This document shows positions 48,306-58,815 of a DNA stretch of 64,000 nt, one piece after another. The position numbers and the translations under genes are program-made. Each line of letters starts with the position of its first letter. The first letter of the stretch is position 1. This DNA comes from Earliella scabrosa (Eukaryota > Basidiomycota > Agaricomycetes > Polyporales > Polyporaceae). The stretch is taken from assembly GCA_022605405.1 (NCBI GenBank), contig JABYQQ010000005.1, positions 930,001 to 994,000 on the forward strand, given 5' to 3'. The notes beneath the pieces are model-generated. The model had not been told where the DNA came from, did no database searches, and saw only the letters and a program-made list of their open reading frames with translations.

Positions 48306-51300
48306 TCATACTACGCTGTACCTGCCCGCCGTCGCGGTCGGGTTCCGCATCTCGGCCTGCAATGCGGCCGCCGATGCCTCCACGAGAAGCCGCTTGATCT
48401 CCCGAACGGCCTGTTCCACCTGTTTGGCGCATGGCGGTTAGTCTGGTGCCTGTGCAAACGTAAACGCAAGAATACACTTACCCTCCACTCCTCGTTCGAC
48501 TCTATCAATAGATGGAGCTTGGGCGGGCCCTCCGGAGGCGGCTCCTTCCCGGGCTCGTAATATATACCTGCAAATGAGCTCCTGTGAGCGGGCTGGTATC
48601 GTTCGAGAGCGAGACTGGGGTCCCACCTTTGTTCGTAACTGATGCGCCGGTCATATCGATGAGCTATGGATCGCGCTCATGTCAGCACAGGGTCAGGGCT
48701 CTCTGCATTCAGTGCCACTCACCTGCACCATCGTCTCCTTGTTCGTGACACGCCACCTCGCCTTCTGGGGGTAGTCGTTGATCGGAATGATAGCGTGGAA
48801 CTCTGTCGCGTCTATCGCGGTGCGCTTGCTCGTCAGCTCCTCGTGCTGCAGCTGCGACTGCGCCACCAGTTTGTGCGCCCGAAGCTGCGCGTTCAGCTTC
48901 GCCACCACGCTCAGCGCCTGCTTGTGCGCCGCCGTGTCCTTGCCCGCCCGCTCGGCCGCCTCCTGGGCCGCGCGCAATGAGTTCTGGAGCTTCTCCTCCT
49001 CCTTCGCCTGTGCAAGTCTCCGCGCCGCTGCCGCTGCGCCCGCAACGCCGAGGAGGCCCTTCGAGGAGTCCGGCGCGGGACCACGCTTCACTTCCACCTT
49101 GAAGTTGCCGAACGTCATGTCGTCTTGCTTCGGCTCAGCGGTTGCCGTCTCCGTCGCGGCTGCCTTCTCTTCCTCCGCGGGCTCGCCGTACGCCTTCCGT
49201 TCCGCCTTCTCCTTGGCGTCACGTTCTTGGTCAAGCCGGTCGAGACCCTTGCCTCCGAATCCGGATCCGGCGACCTTCGCCTTCCCAGACTTGACCTTCT
49301 CGAGGAAGCCTAGTAAGAGCAAGCCCTCAGCGTCTGCTCTCAAAGACAATTTCACTTAGCACGCACCATTTGCGAGTTCTTCGAGCTCCTTGGGAACGGT
49401 CGCGTTACTAGCTTTCAGAGCACGGTAGATATCGACCGAATACCTGTCCTGCTCCGGGGTGATGAACGTCACGCACGTCCCCTTGTTGCCCGCACGACCA
49501 GTACGACCGGCCCGGTGGACGTAGTCCTCCATGTGGTTCGGAGCGTCGTAGTTGATGACGAGCTTCAGCTGCTTGACATCCAGTCCACGGGCGGCGACCG
49601 ACGTAGCGATAACGATAGGCACAACACCAGACTTGAAGTCCGCGATCGTTGAATCACGGTCCACCTGGTCCTTCCCACCGTGGAGAGACATACAGAGGTA
49701 GCCTTTGCGCATGAGCTCGCGAAGAAGGTTGTCGGCGCCCTCCTGTCTGTCGACGAAGATGAGAGTTCGGCACTCCGGATCCTCGTTGTAGGTCTGTCCG
49801 AGAATCTCTAGCAGGCGGTTGAACTTGGAGTCTTCATCTCGAACCTCGACTATCTGCTCGATCTCCGCCGCGACGACGGACCGTCCACCGACTGTGATCT
49901 CGAGGGGCTTTCGGAGGATCTTCCGCGCGAGGGAGTCCATCTGACGAGGGAATGTCGCCGAGAAAAGCACCGTCTGACGGTCCGGGCGGATGTTGTTAAC
50001 GATCTTCATGACCTGCGGCTCGAAACCCATGTCGAACATACGATCAGCCTCGTCCAGGACCAGGTAAGTGACACGCTTGAGGTTAGTCACGCGACCGGAG
50101 TTAGCTGTGAGAAGGTCAATCATACGCCCTGGCGTGCAGACGATGATTTCCGCTCCCTTCTTCATTTCCGCGATCTGGTCCTTGATGGGCGAACCACCGT
50201 AAGCGCAGACGGCCTGTGCAGAAATATGAGAGATGAACTGTGGGTGAGTGTAACGAGAAGACTCACACGAAGATTGAGAACACGCAAGAAGGGCTTACAC
50301 TCCCGATGAATCTGCACTGCGAGCTCGCGGGTTGGGGTCATCACTACCGCAACGGGACCCTCCATTTGCTCAAGCGGACGTTGGTCCTTGATGTGTCTGA
50401 ACATGGGAAGCAGGAATGCGATGGTTTTCCCAGAGCCAGTCTTGGCTACACCGATGACGTCTCGCCCAGACATGATAGCCGGTACTGCTTGTGCTTGGAT
50501 GGGTGTAGGAGCAACATAGTTAAGCTTCTTGATGACATCGAGACTGAATGCCAACTCAGCCTGATAATCACAAGGACGACGAAGTGTCTACTCACCAACT
50601 CGCGGGAAGTCCGAAATGGCTCCACTTCGTAACCGGACGCGGACAATCGACTCCTCGAATCTTGATCCCATCCAGTTCTAAACGCAAGAGTTCAGCCTCC
50701 TCGTCAGTCATTTCGGCTATGTCGGGAGGTGCGATGTAGAACTCTTTGCGGAATGGTTCGTACGCGATGCGGGAGTGGTCCACAGCTGCAAGGTCCTTCT
50801 TCTTCGCCTTCTTCGCGGCCAGCGCTAGGATATCCTCAGGGTTGAGCTCAGTAGCATCAAGCTCGTCCACTTCAGGACCTTCTTCTTCCCCACCGTCCGC
50901 GCCGCCCTCATCCAAACGTACACCCAAACTGCCAGTCGCCTTCATCTTCTTCATATCCTCCAGGTTGACCTTCTTTACCTCTTCCTTCACCCCGCTCATG
51001 AAGGCGTCCAAAGGATCAACCTCGTCGTCTTCGTCCATAGCGTCCGCTGCTTTTGCTGCAGCGGCTGTGGCGTCTTCGTCGTCGTCCGCCTCGAGGTCAC
51101 CGATATTGGGCTGCCCGTCAGTCATGGTCATGTCGACCTCCGGAAGATCGAGGGTCTGCAATTTGCGTTTGGTTTCAACCGAGTCATCCAGAACGGCGGC
51201 GGACTTGGACGTCTTCAGCAATTCAGGTTTCAACGGCAAGCCTTTAAGACCCAGGGTGGTTAAAGCGGACCGGTTCAACTGAGAGCCACCAGCACCATTG

Positions 51301-51930
51301 GCTGTCGTCGCGACTACAACAAACAAGGGATCAAGTGGTGTGAAATCACGAAATGTTTGTGAAGGTAGTGTGCAGCTCACCTGCAGCGGACTTCCCAGCC
51401 AGAGCCATGGCTTTGGCTTTGGCCTCGTCAAGGGCCTTCTTGGCATCGCGCTCCTTCTTCCACGCCTCCAGCCTCGCCCGTTTTGCTTTCAGCTTCTCGT
51501 CCTCGACTGGCGGTGTTGCAGGCTTGCTTTCGTTTGCTGGTGGAGCGCGAGGGGGAGTGACAGGGCGGTCACGGTCGCGGCGGTCCCTAGAGCGCGACCG
51601 CCTTCTGTCGTCGCGCCGGTCGTCGCGGCGTCGGTCATCCCGATACCTGTCGTCGCGGTATCGGTCTCCTCGTTCGCGGTCACGGTCGCGGTCCCTCTCC
51701 CTATCGCGATCCCTGTCCCTCTCTCTCTCCCTATCCCGCTCCCTCTCTCTGTCTCTGGGCCTCTCCCGGTCACGGTAGCCATCCCGGTCCCGGTCGTCGT
51801 CGTACCTCGATCTAGTAGGCCTTGGGGCGTTTCGCCTGGTCGGCGACGGAGACCGCGGTGAAGAGCGGTGAGACGGCCTTACCCTCTTATTCGGCGTGTC
51901 CGGCGAATAGGATCTGTCTCTTCTAGCCAT
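48306..51930 (-). CDS. PRP5: DEAD-box splicing helicase PRP5 (DDX46)
   Basis: PRP5 uses ATP to remodel U2 snRNP and proofread the branch site during pre-spliceosome assembly. ATG 51930 gives [20 protein letters not shown]. An unusually regular Arg-Asp/Arg-Glu repeat tract follows at about residues 45-125, typical of SR-like splicing factors. An acidic linker has [20 protein letters not shown] (the DPLDAFM motif of Prp5). Helicase motifs in order are PTPIQAQA (Q), AKTGSGKT (I), PTRELA (Ia), TPGRMID (Ib), DEAD within [14 protein letters not shown] (II), SAT (III), [10 protein letters not shown] (IV), [12 protein letters not shown] (V) and [10 protein letters not shown] (VI). The C-terminal domain is KH-like ([17 protein letters not shown]...[18 protein letters not shown]). 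It ends AGRYSVV at TGA 48306. About seven introns are present. It diverges from PI31 over 184 bases. Confidence 0.95.
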
Positions 51931-52114
51931 GGTGTAAGTGGAACGAGAAACCGAGCGGAAGACTGTGGATGTGGCCGAAAGCAAGGATGTCACACAGGCG
52001 CTCGACTCGGTGTTTGTCAATGTTTCTCCTGCCACATTTGGATCGATTGCGTAATGGTTATACGGTCCCGTTCATGAGCGCTTGAGAGATTGACTCTCCT
52101 TCCTCTTGTCCACC

Positions 52115-53254
52115 ATGTCTTTCCAGACCCTCGATAGTCCTGTCCTGCTTGAGGCCCTGCCCAAGTACCTTCCACCAACCAAGAAACGTCTTGAATCACC
52201 CCAGGATGCCGTCGCCGCATTGGTTCACACTATGTTCACCATCCTCGGGTTCCATCTTACCGCAGTAGACGAGAATGCCCCGTCCCGCACTTACGAGAGC
52301 AATGTACTTCCCGAGGAATGGAGCCAGCATGGCCCCGGAACCTATACTTTCAAATACAAACACGAGCAGAGCAGCTCGGAATTACTTGTGAAAGTAGTGA
52401 AGCTGGGAAACCGGCTGTTGATCAATTCGATTGCGACTGAGGTTCGTGTTACTCATTCACCTCGTGAAAATGACATTGACTGGCTTGTAGGGTGAGAAAA
52501 CAGCGACGCTCGATATTTCCACCAGTGACCTCACATCCTCGTCGTTCTTCCCTCATGACTTCACCTCGACAAACTCACATCCTCTGGTCGACGGCTTCAT
52601 CTCATCCAACCGCGTCGACGACTTCGTGACTCAGTTCAAGTTGACGACACTGCGCGAGCTGATGCCAGGATTGCCCAAGGAGGCTTATACTGAGCGGATG
52701 GATGCCGACGCGGGTCCCAGTCGGTTGCGAGAGAGCGAGACTGCTCCTCCGGCGAGAGTACAGCTCGAAGGACCTCCACGTCCGGAAGCACCACCTCAGC
52801 CTCCGCGTGGCGCAGCCCCGTATGCTCCGCCTACCAACCCTCTAGAGATCGGTAGGCGTGACCGTGACCCATTCCCCAGCAACCCCTTCGCTCCTCCACC
52901 GCTATTCCCAGATAGCGGTGGAGATGGTATGTTCGTCGGACCTGGCCATCCTATCTTCGGGACAGGCATGCGTGGTCGAGGTCCTGGTGGCATGGGTCCT
53001 TGGGGCGGCGATGGATTCCTCCCACCTCTTGGTGCTCCCCCTGGCGCGCGATTCGACCCGGTTGGGCCTGGGATTGGCCCGGGTGCACCTTTCCCTGGTC
53101 GTGGCCCGAACCCGAGGGGTGGAGGCGGACCTTTTGGTGGACAGGAACCCGATTTTGATGACTTCCCGCCGCCGGGTTCGGTGAGTCCTTCTCCTCTGGG
53201 GCTACGGTTCGCGCCAGCTCATCCAGCGTTTGCAGCGTGACATGTTCATGTAGG
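52115..53254 (+). CDS. Proteasome regulator PI31 family protein
   Basis: PI31 (PSMF1) binds the 20S core and the F-box partner Fbxo7 in animals; in fungi it is reported as a proteasome regulator. ATG 52115 gives MSFQTLDSPVLLEALPKYLP. The N-terminal alpha/beta (FP) domain contains LVHTMFTILGFHLTAVDENA, LPEEWSQHGPGTYTFKYKHE and LLVKVVKLGNRLLINSIATE. A Pro/Gly/Phe-rich tail follows (PPRGAAPYAPPTNPLEIGRR, then GRGPGGMGPWGGDGFLPPLG). Introns are at about 52442-52490 and, I infer, 53181-53236. Splicing the latter gives the end DFPPPGSRDMFM, which resembles the family's HbYX-type C-terminus. Without it the frame ends at 53240 with an unrelated tail. This is the fourth proteasome gene in the window. 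Confidence 0.85.
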
Positions 53255-53620
53255 GTGTGGGATAGGATCTTGACTCGATGACTCGATAATATGCTGTTGT
53301 AATCCAATGTGTACGGATGCTTCTTGCTACTTCGCGAGTCATCTCTGTAATTGTATCCGCCAATGTAGCCTAGCTGCGCCGCAGCGCGTGAGCGACAACA
53401 AGGCTCAAATGCTGGAGAATCCCAAACCGATCGTCAAGGGCAGCATGACACGGTCTGTGCGCAGGGGCGTGACTGTGGGTTAGGACGGTCCGTGTACGTA
53501 TGTCCCGATTAGGCCGAACTAGTAGTGGTCCATCCCTATATAAGCGCACCAGCATCTGGCACCCCCCTCGTTCCATTCCGCCTCCACCCAACGTCCTCAG
53601 CACAGCGCCACTGCACAACC
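53255..53620. other. Intergenic, PI31 3' end and promoter of the next gene
   Basis: The 366-base stretch holds the PI31 3' untranslated region, then the promoter with a TATA box at 53537-53543. No gene is seen. Confidence 0.5.
53537..53543 (+). promoter_or_regulatory. TATA box
   Basis: TATATAA lies 78 bases before the start codon at 53621. Confidence 0.6.
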
Positions 53621-54676
53621 ATGCAATCACCTACAAGATCACCCGCGAGAGCCCGAAGACAGACAAACGGCGATATGCCGTCGTTCATGCGCCGCCCGCC
53701 GAAACCGGAGGGTGTCAAGAACCTCCGAGCCAATACGTCGATCACCAGTCTCACCCCGGCCGAACTCGAAGAACGCTACCAGCACAATGCGCGCATCCTG
53801 GCCGAAACGTGAGTGTCCATTACCCTTCTGTCCGCCAAGCAAGTCGTAATGGCCAGTATCTCGCCTTGCCCCAAACCCGTCTCTCTCCTCTCCTTCGGCG
53901 GTCCCGCCACAGTTCCGCATCCAGCTCGGCGTTCATCAGGCAGCTCGAAGACCAGCAAGCAGCCATCAGAGCACGACTCAGTGACCTCGGCGTGGAGGGC
54001 ATCCGATCGCAGCTGGAGCAAACGAAGATCCAAGAAGACGAGTCCATGAATGTGGACATACCGGACCCGACTCCTCCACCTCCTCCACCGTCTGAACCTC
54101 GGCCCATCGGTGCGAAGCAGCGGGCACTTGCGCGATGGGTACGTATTGCATCTACAGTGTGCTCCTGTTGTGACCCATTGCGGTATGTTCATGTTGTGCA
54201 TATTCAGAATCCGGCAGCACATGGAGGAAATGCGCCTCAGGCGGGAGGAATGTCATACGACGAAGCAACGAAGATATTACAAGAGTCCTTCCAACGGGAA
54301 CAAGAGCACAAACAGAAGCTGGAGGAGAAGCGGCGGCGACGCGGCGATGTAATGGCAGGGGAACAGCTTACCCGGGCTGAGATGGATGCCCGAATGCTTG
54401 CATTCTTGTAAGCCTTTCCGTTCACCCTGCCTCTTCCTACGGTTTTGACCAACAACTCCCGTCAGAACATACAAGCCTACAGACTCTGACATGGAAGACG
54501 ATGATGACGAAGACGATGATGAAGATGAAGATGGCCGTCCGTCGTGGTGGGACGAGGATGATCAGGACGATGGTATCAAAGGTCAAGACATCGTTGAACC
54601 AGACTACGAAGACCTGTCCAGTATCATCCGCATTGACGAAGCACGGATCCCGTGGGCCGTCCCTAGGGAAGAATAG
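53621..54676 (+). CDS. Conserved-looking fungal protein, coiled coil and acidic tail
   Basis: I do not recognise a named family. ATG 53621 gives MQSPTRSPARARRQTNGDMP, a basic N-terminus. Next comes RPPKPEGVKNLRANTSITSL and a helical region with LTPAELEERYQHNARILAET joined to FIRQLEDQQAAIRARLSDLG. A proline run (PDPTPPPPPPSEPRPIG) separates this from a second charged helix, SYDEATKILQESFQREQEHK, then KLEEKRRRRGDVMAGEQ. The last exon is very acidic (MEDDDDEDDDEDEDGRPSWW) and ends RIDEARIPWAVPREE. Three introns lie near 53811-53910, 54139-54207 and 54410-54465. A nuclear scaffold or chromatin-linked role is possible from charge alone, but this is a guess. It has its own TATA box. Confidence 0.65.
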
Positions 54677-54848
54677 GCTGGGCTGTAACCGATCTATGTA
54701 GCGTATCCGAGATGTAACGATTAATGTGTAGCAGTAGGCCATATCCAGGTGCATAGTCAGAACGATAGCATAATAGTAGCAAGGTAGACGGGGTGATGAT
54801 GCCGATTGCACTACTCAGATCATAGTGACCCTATGATTTGAATAGAAA

Positions 54849-57800
54849 TCAGCGAGCATGTACAGGGCAGCTCCTGCCGCGCTGCAACCAGGAAGTGAGA
54901 CATTCTAGATGACAGTCAGCACACTCAAACGAAAGGTCGTAGCAGTGGCAAAACTCACTGTTGTGGAAGCTGCAAAGACAGCTCAAGCGTGCCACTGTAG
55001 AGCCTTTCGCGAACTCCTCCAAACAGATGACGCCTGCAAATAAGGTTGAGTTGGAGCACATATGGATGACGTTCATGATGAACTCACATTCGGTACCGAT
55101 GAGGGCACTCTCGGCAGGAAGCGTGTACACGAGATACTTCGCCGCCTGGGGCACTGCGCCCGTCCCGCCTTCCAAACAGTGCTTCACATGTCCTTCTTGG
55201 GCATGCGGAGGGCCCAGGTCGGACAGCGAGATATTGCACACCGGACATCTACAGTCAGCATCAGCCAAAAGTCACCACCATCAAGGACAGACTGGGCATA
55301 CTCTGCAAGATCACTCAGTTGTGAGCTTGATTGCGCCCTGGTCGGACTCGGAATGTTGAGACGTCGTTGGTCGATGAAGATGCGCTCCATCGAGTTTGTA
55401 CGCGATGCGGACAAGCCACTGGGGACCGCGGCGGTCACTTCCTCATAGCAGTTCTGGCAGACCCGCTGTTGTGTCGCAACGGGAGCAGCTTCGGGGTACG
55501 ACGGGTCGTGCACGATATCGGAAGGGTCCAGCAGGGCCCTATACGACGAGCATCGGTCGCAGAATATGCGCCCACACCGGCGACAATGCTGACGAAAGGT
55601 CAACAACAGGAACATGCACTCTGAGGACCTGAACTCACGTGCTGGATAGGACGGATGTCAGAAGAAGATCATAGTCATAGGTAGATCGAACTCACTCGTC
55701 GATTGAGGAAAGAGAAGCGACGGTGGCATTCACGACACTCCGACACGGCGTCGTCTCGCTCCCAAGTTGCATGGAGCGAATGAGGGGTCGGAGGGGCCCA
55801 CCGAGGCGTTAGGACCTTCTGTGGGGCTTCATGCGTTGGGACACGGAACTCAGGAGCTTGGGAGAGGTGAGGCGTCAGGTCAGTCGGCGCCCTAGATCCA
55901 GAGCCAAACGAGCGACCAAAGTAATCCGTTGTCGTCGAGCGTAATGAAGGAGGGCGAGCAGTCGTTGTGGGAGAGGCACCCGGGTAATGGAACTCTTCCT
56001 CATCGTCGTCGTCATCAAGGTCGATGTCGTCTGTATCTTGTGGTCAGCCACGTGATGAGTCGGACCTAGGAGATACGCACCATCGCCGGAGATGAGCAAT
56101 CCTTGGGCACCGGCGGCAAGCCTTCTCCTTTCCAGCTCCCGATTGTAAGCATTCAGCAGGACCTCCGCTTGTATCTTGCGCTCATTATCATCATCGCCTG
56201 TTTCACGTCAGTCGCGAGATAACAAAAATAACCAACTGACTGCGTCACTCACCAAGCAATCCTTGTCGAAGCTCGGTGGTGGCGCGCTCAAGTTTTGCAA
56301 TCATCCGACGAGCCTCCAGAGCGGAGCTCATATCCCCATCGTCAGGATGTGGGGTTCCGACTAGATATCTAGCCCTTGCCACGTAGTCTTGCGACGCAAG
56401 CCCGGAACTTGGCATGGCGCTCAGCTCCTGTCCGTCGCTGCCGCCGAAATCGCTCTCCTCATGCTCAACGTAGGGTATCAGCTGCCCATCCGCCAAATGG
56501 TACATTGCACCATCCGGCAGGAGGAACGGCAAGGGGGGTATATCCAGTCTTCTCCGCAGAACGCGCACCCAGCGGCGCCGTCGCACCCACGATTGCGGAT
56601 TGTGCGAACCTGTGCTCGTGCTTCCATGACTGCTGCTTCGGCTGCGGCTACTTCCGCCGAGGCCAACAGCAACGGCGCCGCTGCCAGTGAGTAGACGTTC
56701 GAGTGGCGGCGGCGGCTCAGCCACCCACTCCTCGTCAGGATCAGAGAATGAATGCGCGTATTGCCACCCTTCCTGAGCATCAACACCGGGCGGCGTGACA
56801 TCCAACGTCCAATCGGACCTAGAAAGATACGGCATGAGATATTACGCGACTAGAAGCATATTGGTAGGTCACACTCACAACCAGAAGTGACTCCGTTCTG
56901 CACCTTCTCGTGAAGATCCAGGCTTAGGCAGTGTGAACGGGTCTTCACGAAGTGGGAGTTGTACATCGCTGCGCCAAGCTCCAATCTTCTTGCCATTGGT
57001 GTCAGAAGCAGTAGGCAGGACTAGCTCGAACGGCGCCTGTCGCCCACGTCGCCCTAGTCCTGAGGCTGAGAACTTGGGTCGGCCTCCGGAGACGGCTAGC
57101 GTTTTCAGGCGGAGATCAAGTCGCTGGTTCTCGTACAGAACAAGAGGAACAGTAGTGTGCACGCCGAGGGGATTGTAGGGAACGCTGGAATCGCGCCACT
57201 TCTCCGACTCAGCTCGCTGCAGTACCTACAATGTGACATTAGGAACAACTTTCGGAATACTGGCTACAACTTCCTTACCTCGCATATCCAGACTTCGAAT
57301 ACGGCCGCAGCAACGTCGTATGCAGTCTCACCCCAGTTATTTCTCACCAAGGGATCCGCTTGTTGCTTGTTCAGGAGATAAAGCACAATCGGTAAGTGAC
57401 CCTTCGAAGCAGCGTTCACTAAGCATACGCGCGTCAGGCTACAGTTCACGAGCGTTGGGAACACGTGTACTCACTGAGGGGGGTCCACCCGCCTTTACTC
57501 CGCACATCGACTCCCGGAGCTCCGTCGATCTCAGACGTTGCACCTCCGCTCTCGCACAGCCATCGGACAATGTCGAGATAACCCTTCTGGGGGTTTAGTA
57601 GACGTCTCGTGTTATCACCGAGATAGAGCACACCTTAGAACACGCGTTGTGTAACGCTGTCCACCCGTCCGCATCCTTCGCGTGGACGTCTGCCTTCTCC
57701 GGGAGCAGATATGCGATGATAGGCAAATGTCCGTTGAGAGCAGCCTTGTGCAGCGCGGTCTAGCAAGCATATGACGCGTCAACGCAACGTCCACGACCCA

Positions 57801-58498
57801 GAAATAGCAGCAGCACCCGGGCGTACCTCGCCCTCCTTGTCCTCAATGTCCGGGATTGCACCACACTCCTCCACGACTTCCGAACCAGACGAGCAGCGTT
57901 CAGACGCGTGGACACACACGGAAATTCAAAGGGACACGTACGCCATTTGACAATGTCCAGCCAGCCCCGGCTCGCGGCCGCGTGCAGCGCGGTCAGACCG
58001 GTCCTGGGCGATGCATCGTTCGCGAGTTCGAACGGCTCCACGTCATCCGCGCGCACGGCCTTCCTGAACTCCGTCTGGACGCGCCTGAGGTCTCCAGACG
58101 CCGCGGCAGCATGGAGGGCTTCGAGCTGGGCGGGCGACGGATGGTGCTTGGACGGGACTGGGGAACTCTGCGGCTGCAACTCCTTGACTAGTGGCTCAGG
58201 AGTGGGTGTGCCCGCGCGCCTGGGGATGGGTTGCGCGACCTCGACGGGAGCAGGTTCCTGTTCGGGCTCTGACGGTGGGTCTGCTGGGTCTGCGCCGGGA
58301 TAGACGAACTCTTCCTCGTCCGAGTCTTCGTGCATTGGCGGTGAATATGAGACGGGTGACGGAGCGTTACTGGCGACTCTGGACACGCGGGGTAAGGGGA
58401 GCTTCGACGGCGAGAATGTGGACGGGAACGGTGGCGGAGAACACTCACTCTTGGATGGTGGTGAGGTGGTGCGTTGGCTGGAGGAAGCCGCTGCTCAT
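54849..58498 (-). CDS. Ankyrin-dysferlin-FYVE-RING protein
   Basis: The start exon (ATG 58498) reads MSSGFLQPTHHLTTIQE and joins VASNAPSPVSYSPP in frame. Ankyrin repeats follow: LEALHAAAASGDLRRVQTEF, TGLTALHAAASRGWLDIVKW, TALHKAALNGHLPIIAYLLP, and NAASKGHLPIVLYLLNKQQA. Then a dysferlin-type region as in fungal peroxins: VPLVLYENQRLDLR, and the DysFC signature GWQYAHSFSDPDEEW with VRRRRWVRVLRRR. A FYVE finger (WERDDAVSECRECHRRFSFL, HHCRRCGRIFCDRCSSYRAL, CQNCYEEV) comes next. A C-terminal RING reads CVICLEEF...CLTSWLQRGRSCPVHAR. FYVE binds PI3P, and a RING of this kind suggests an endosomal or vacuolar ubiquitin ligase like yeast Pib1. The combined role is inferred. Over 12 introns are present, and all the modules lie on one strand with compatible frames. 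Confidence 0.75.
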
Positions 58499-58815
58499 AG
58501 CACACAGAGCGAAAAACCGTCGAGCAAGGCGAGCGAGTCGGCGTCCGCGAGGCAGACTTCGGCAAAAAGTTCGGTGCTAGTCTGTGGCGTCACATGATCA
58601 CCCCCCATGGGCCATAATGAAACGGCGCTTATGCTCTTCAAGGTCTCGTTCAAAGTCGCAGGAGCACTGGTACGTAGGTTCAGGACATCTAGAGTTGGCA
58701 TTGATACACAGACTATCGGTACAGCAGGCTTATGAAACTCTATCAAACATAACCAGTAAAATGTCCACACACACACCCATTAATCAGCCCCGGGGCCATC
58801 AAGACACCCTTGAAG
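58499..58815. other. Intergenic, ankyrin-FYVE-RING promoter and ferric reductase 3' end
   Basis: The 317 bases contain no coding frame I can support. Confidence 0.45.

Noticed and set aside
51353..51778. Plus-strand Ser/Arg/Leu repeat frame
   Set aside because: It is the antisense of the PRP5 RD/RE repeat.
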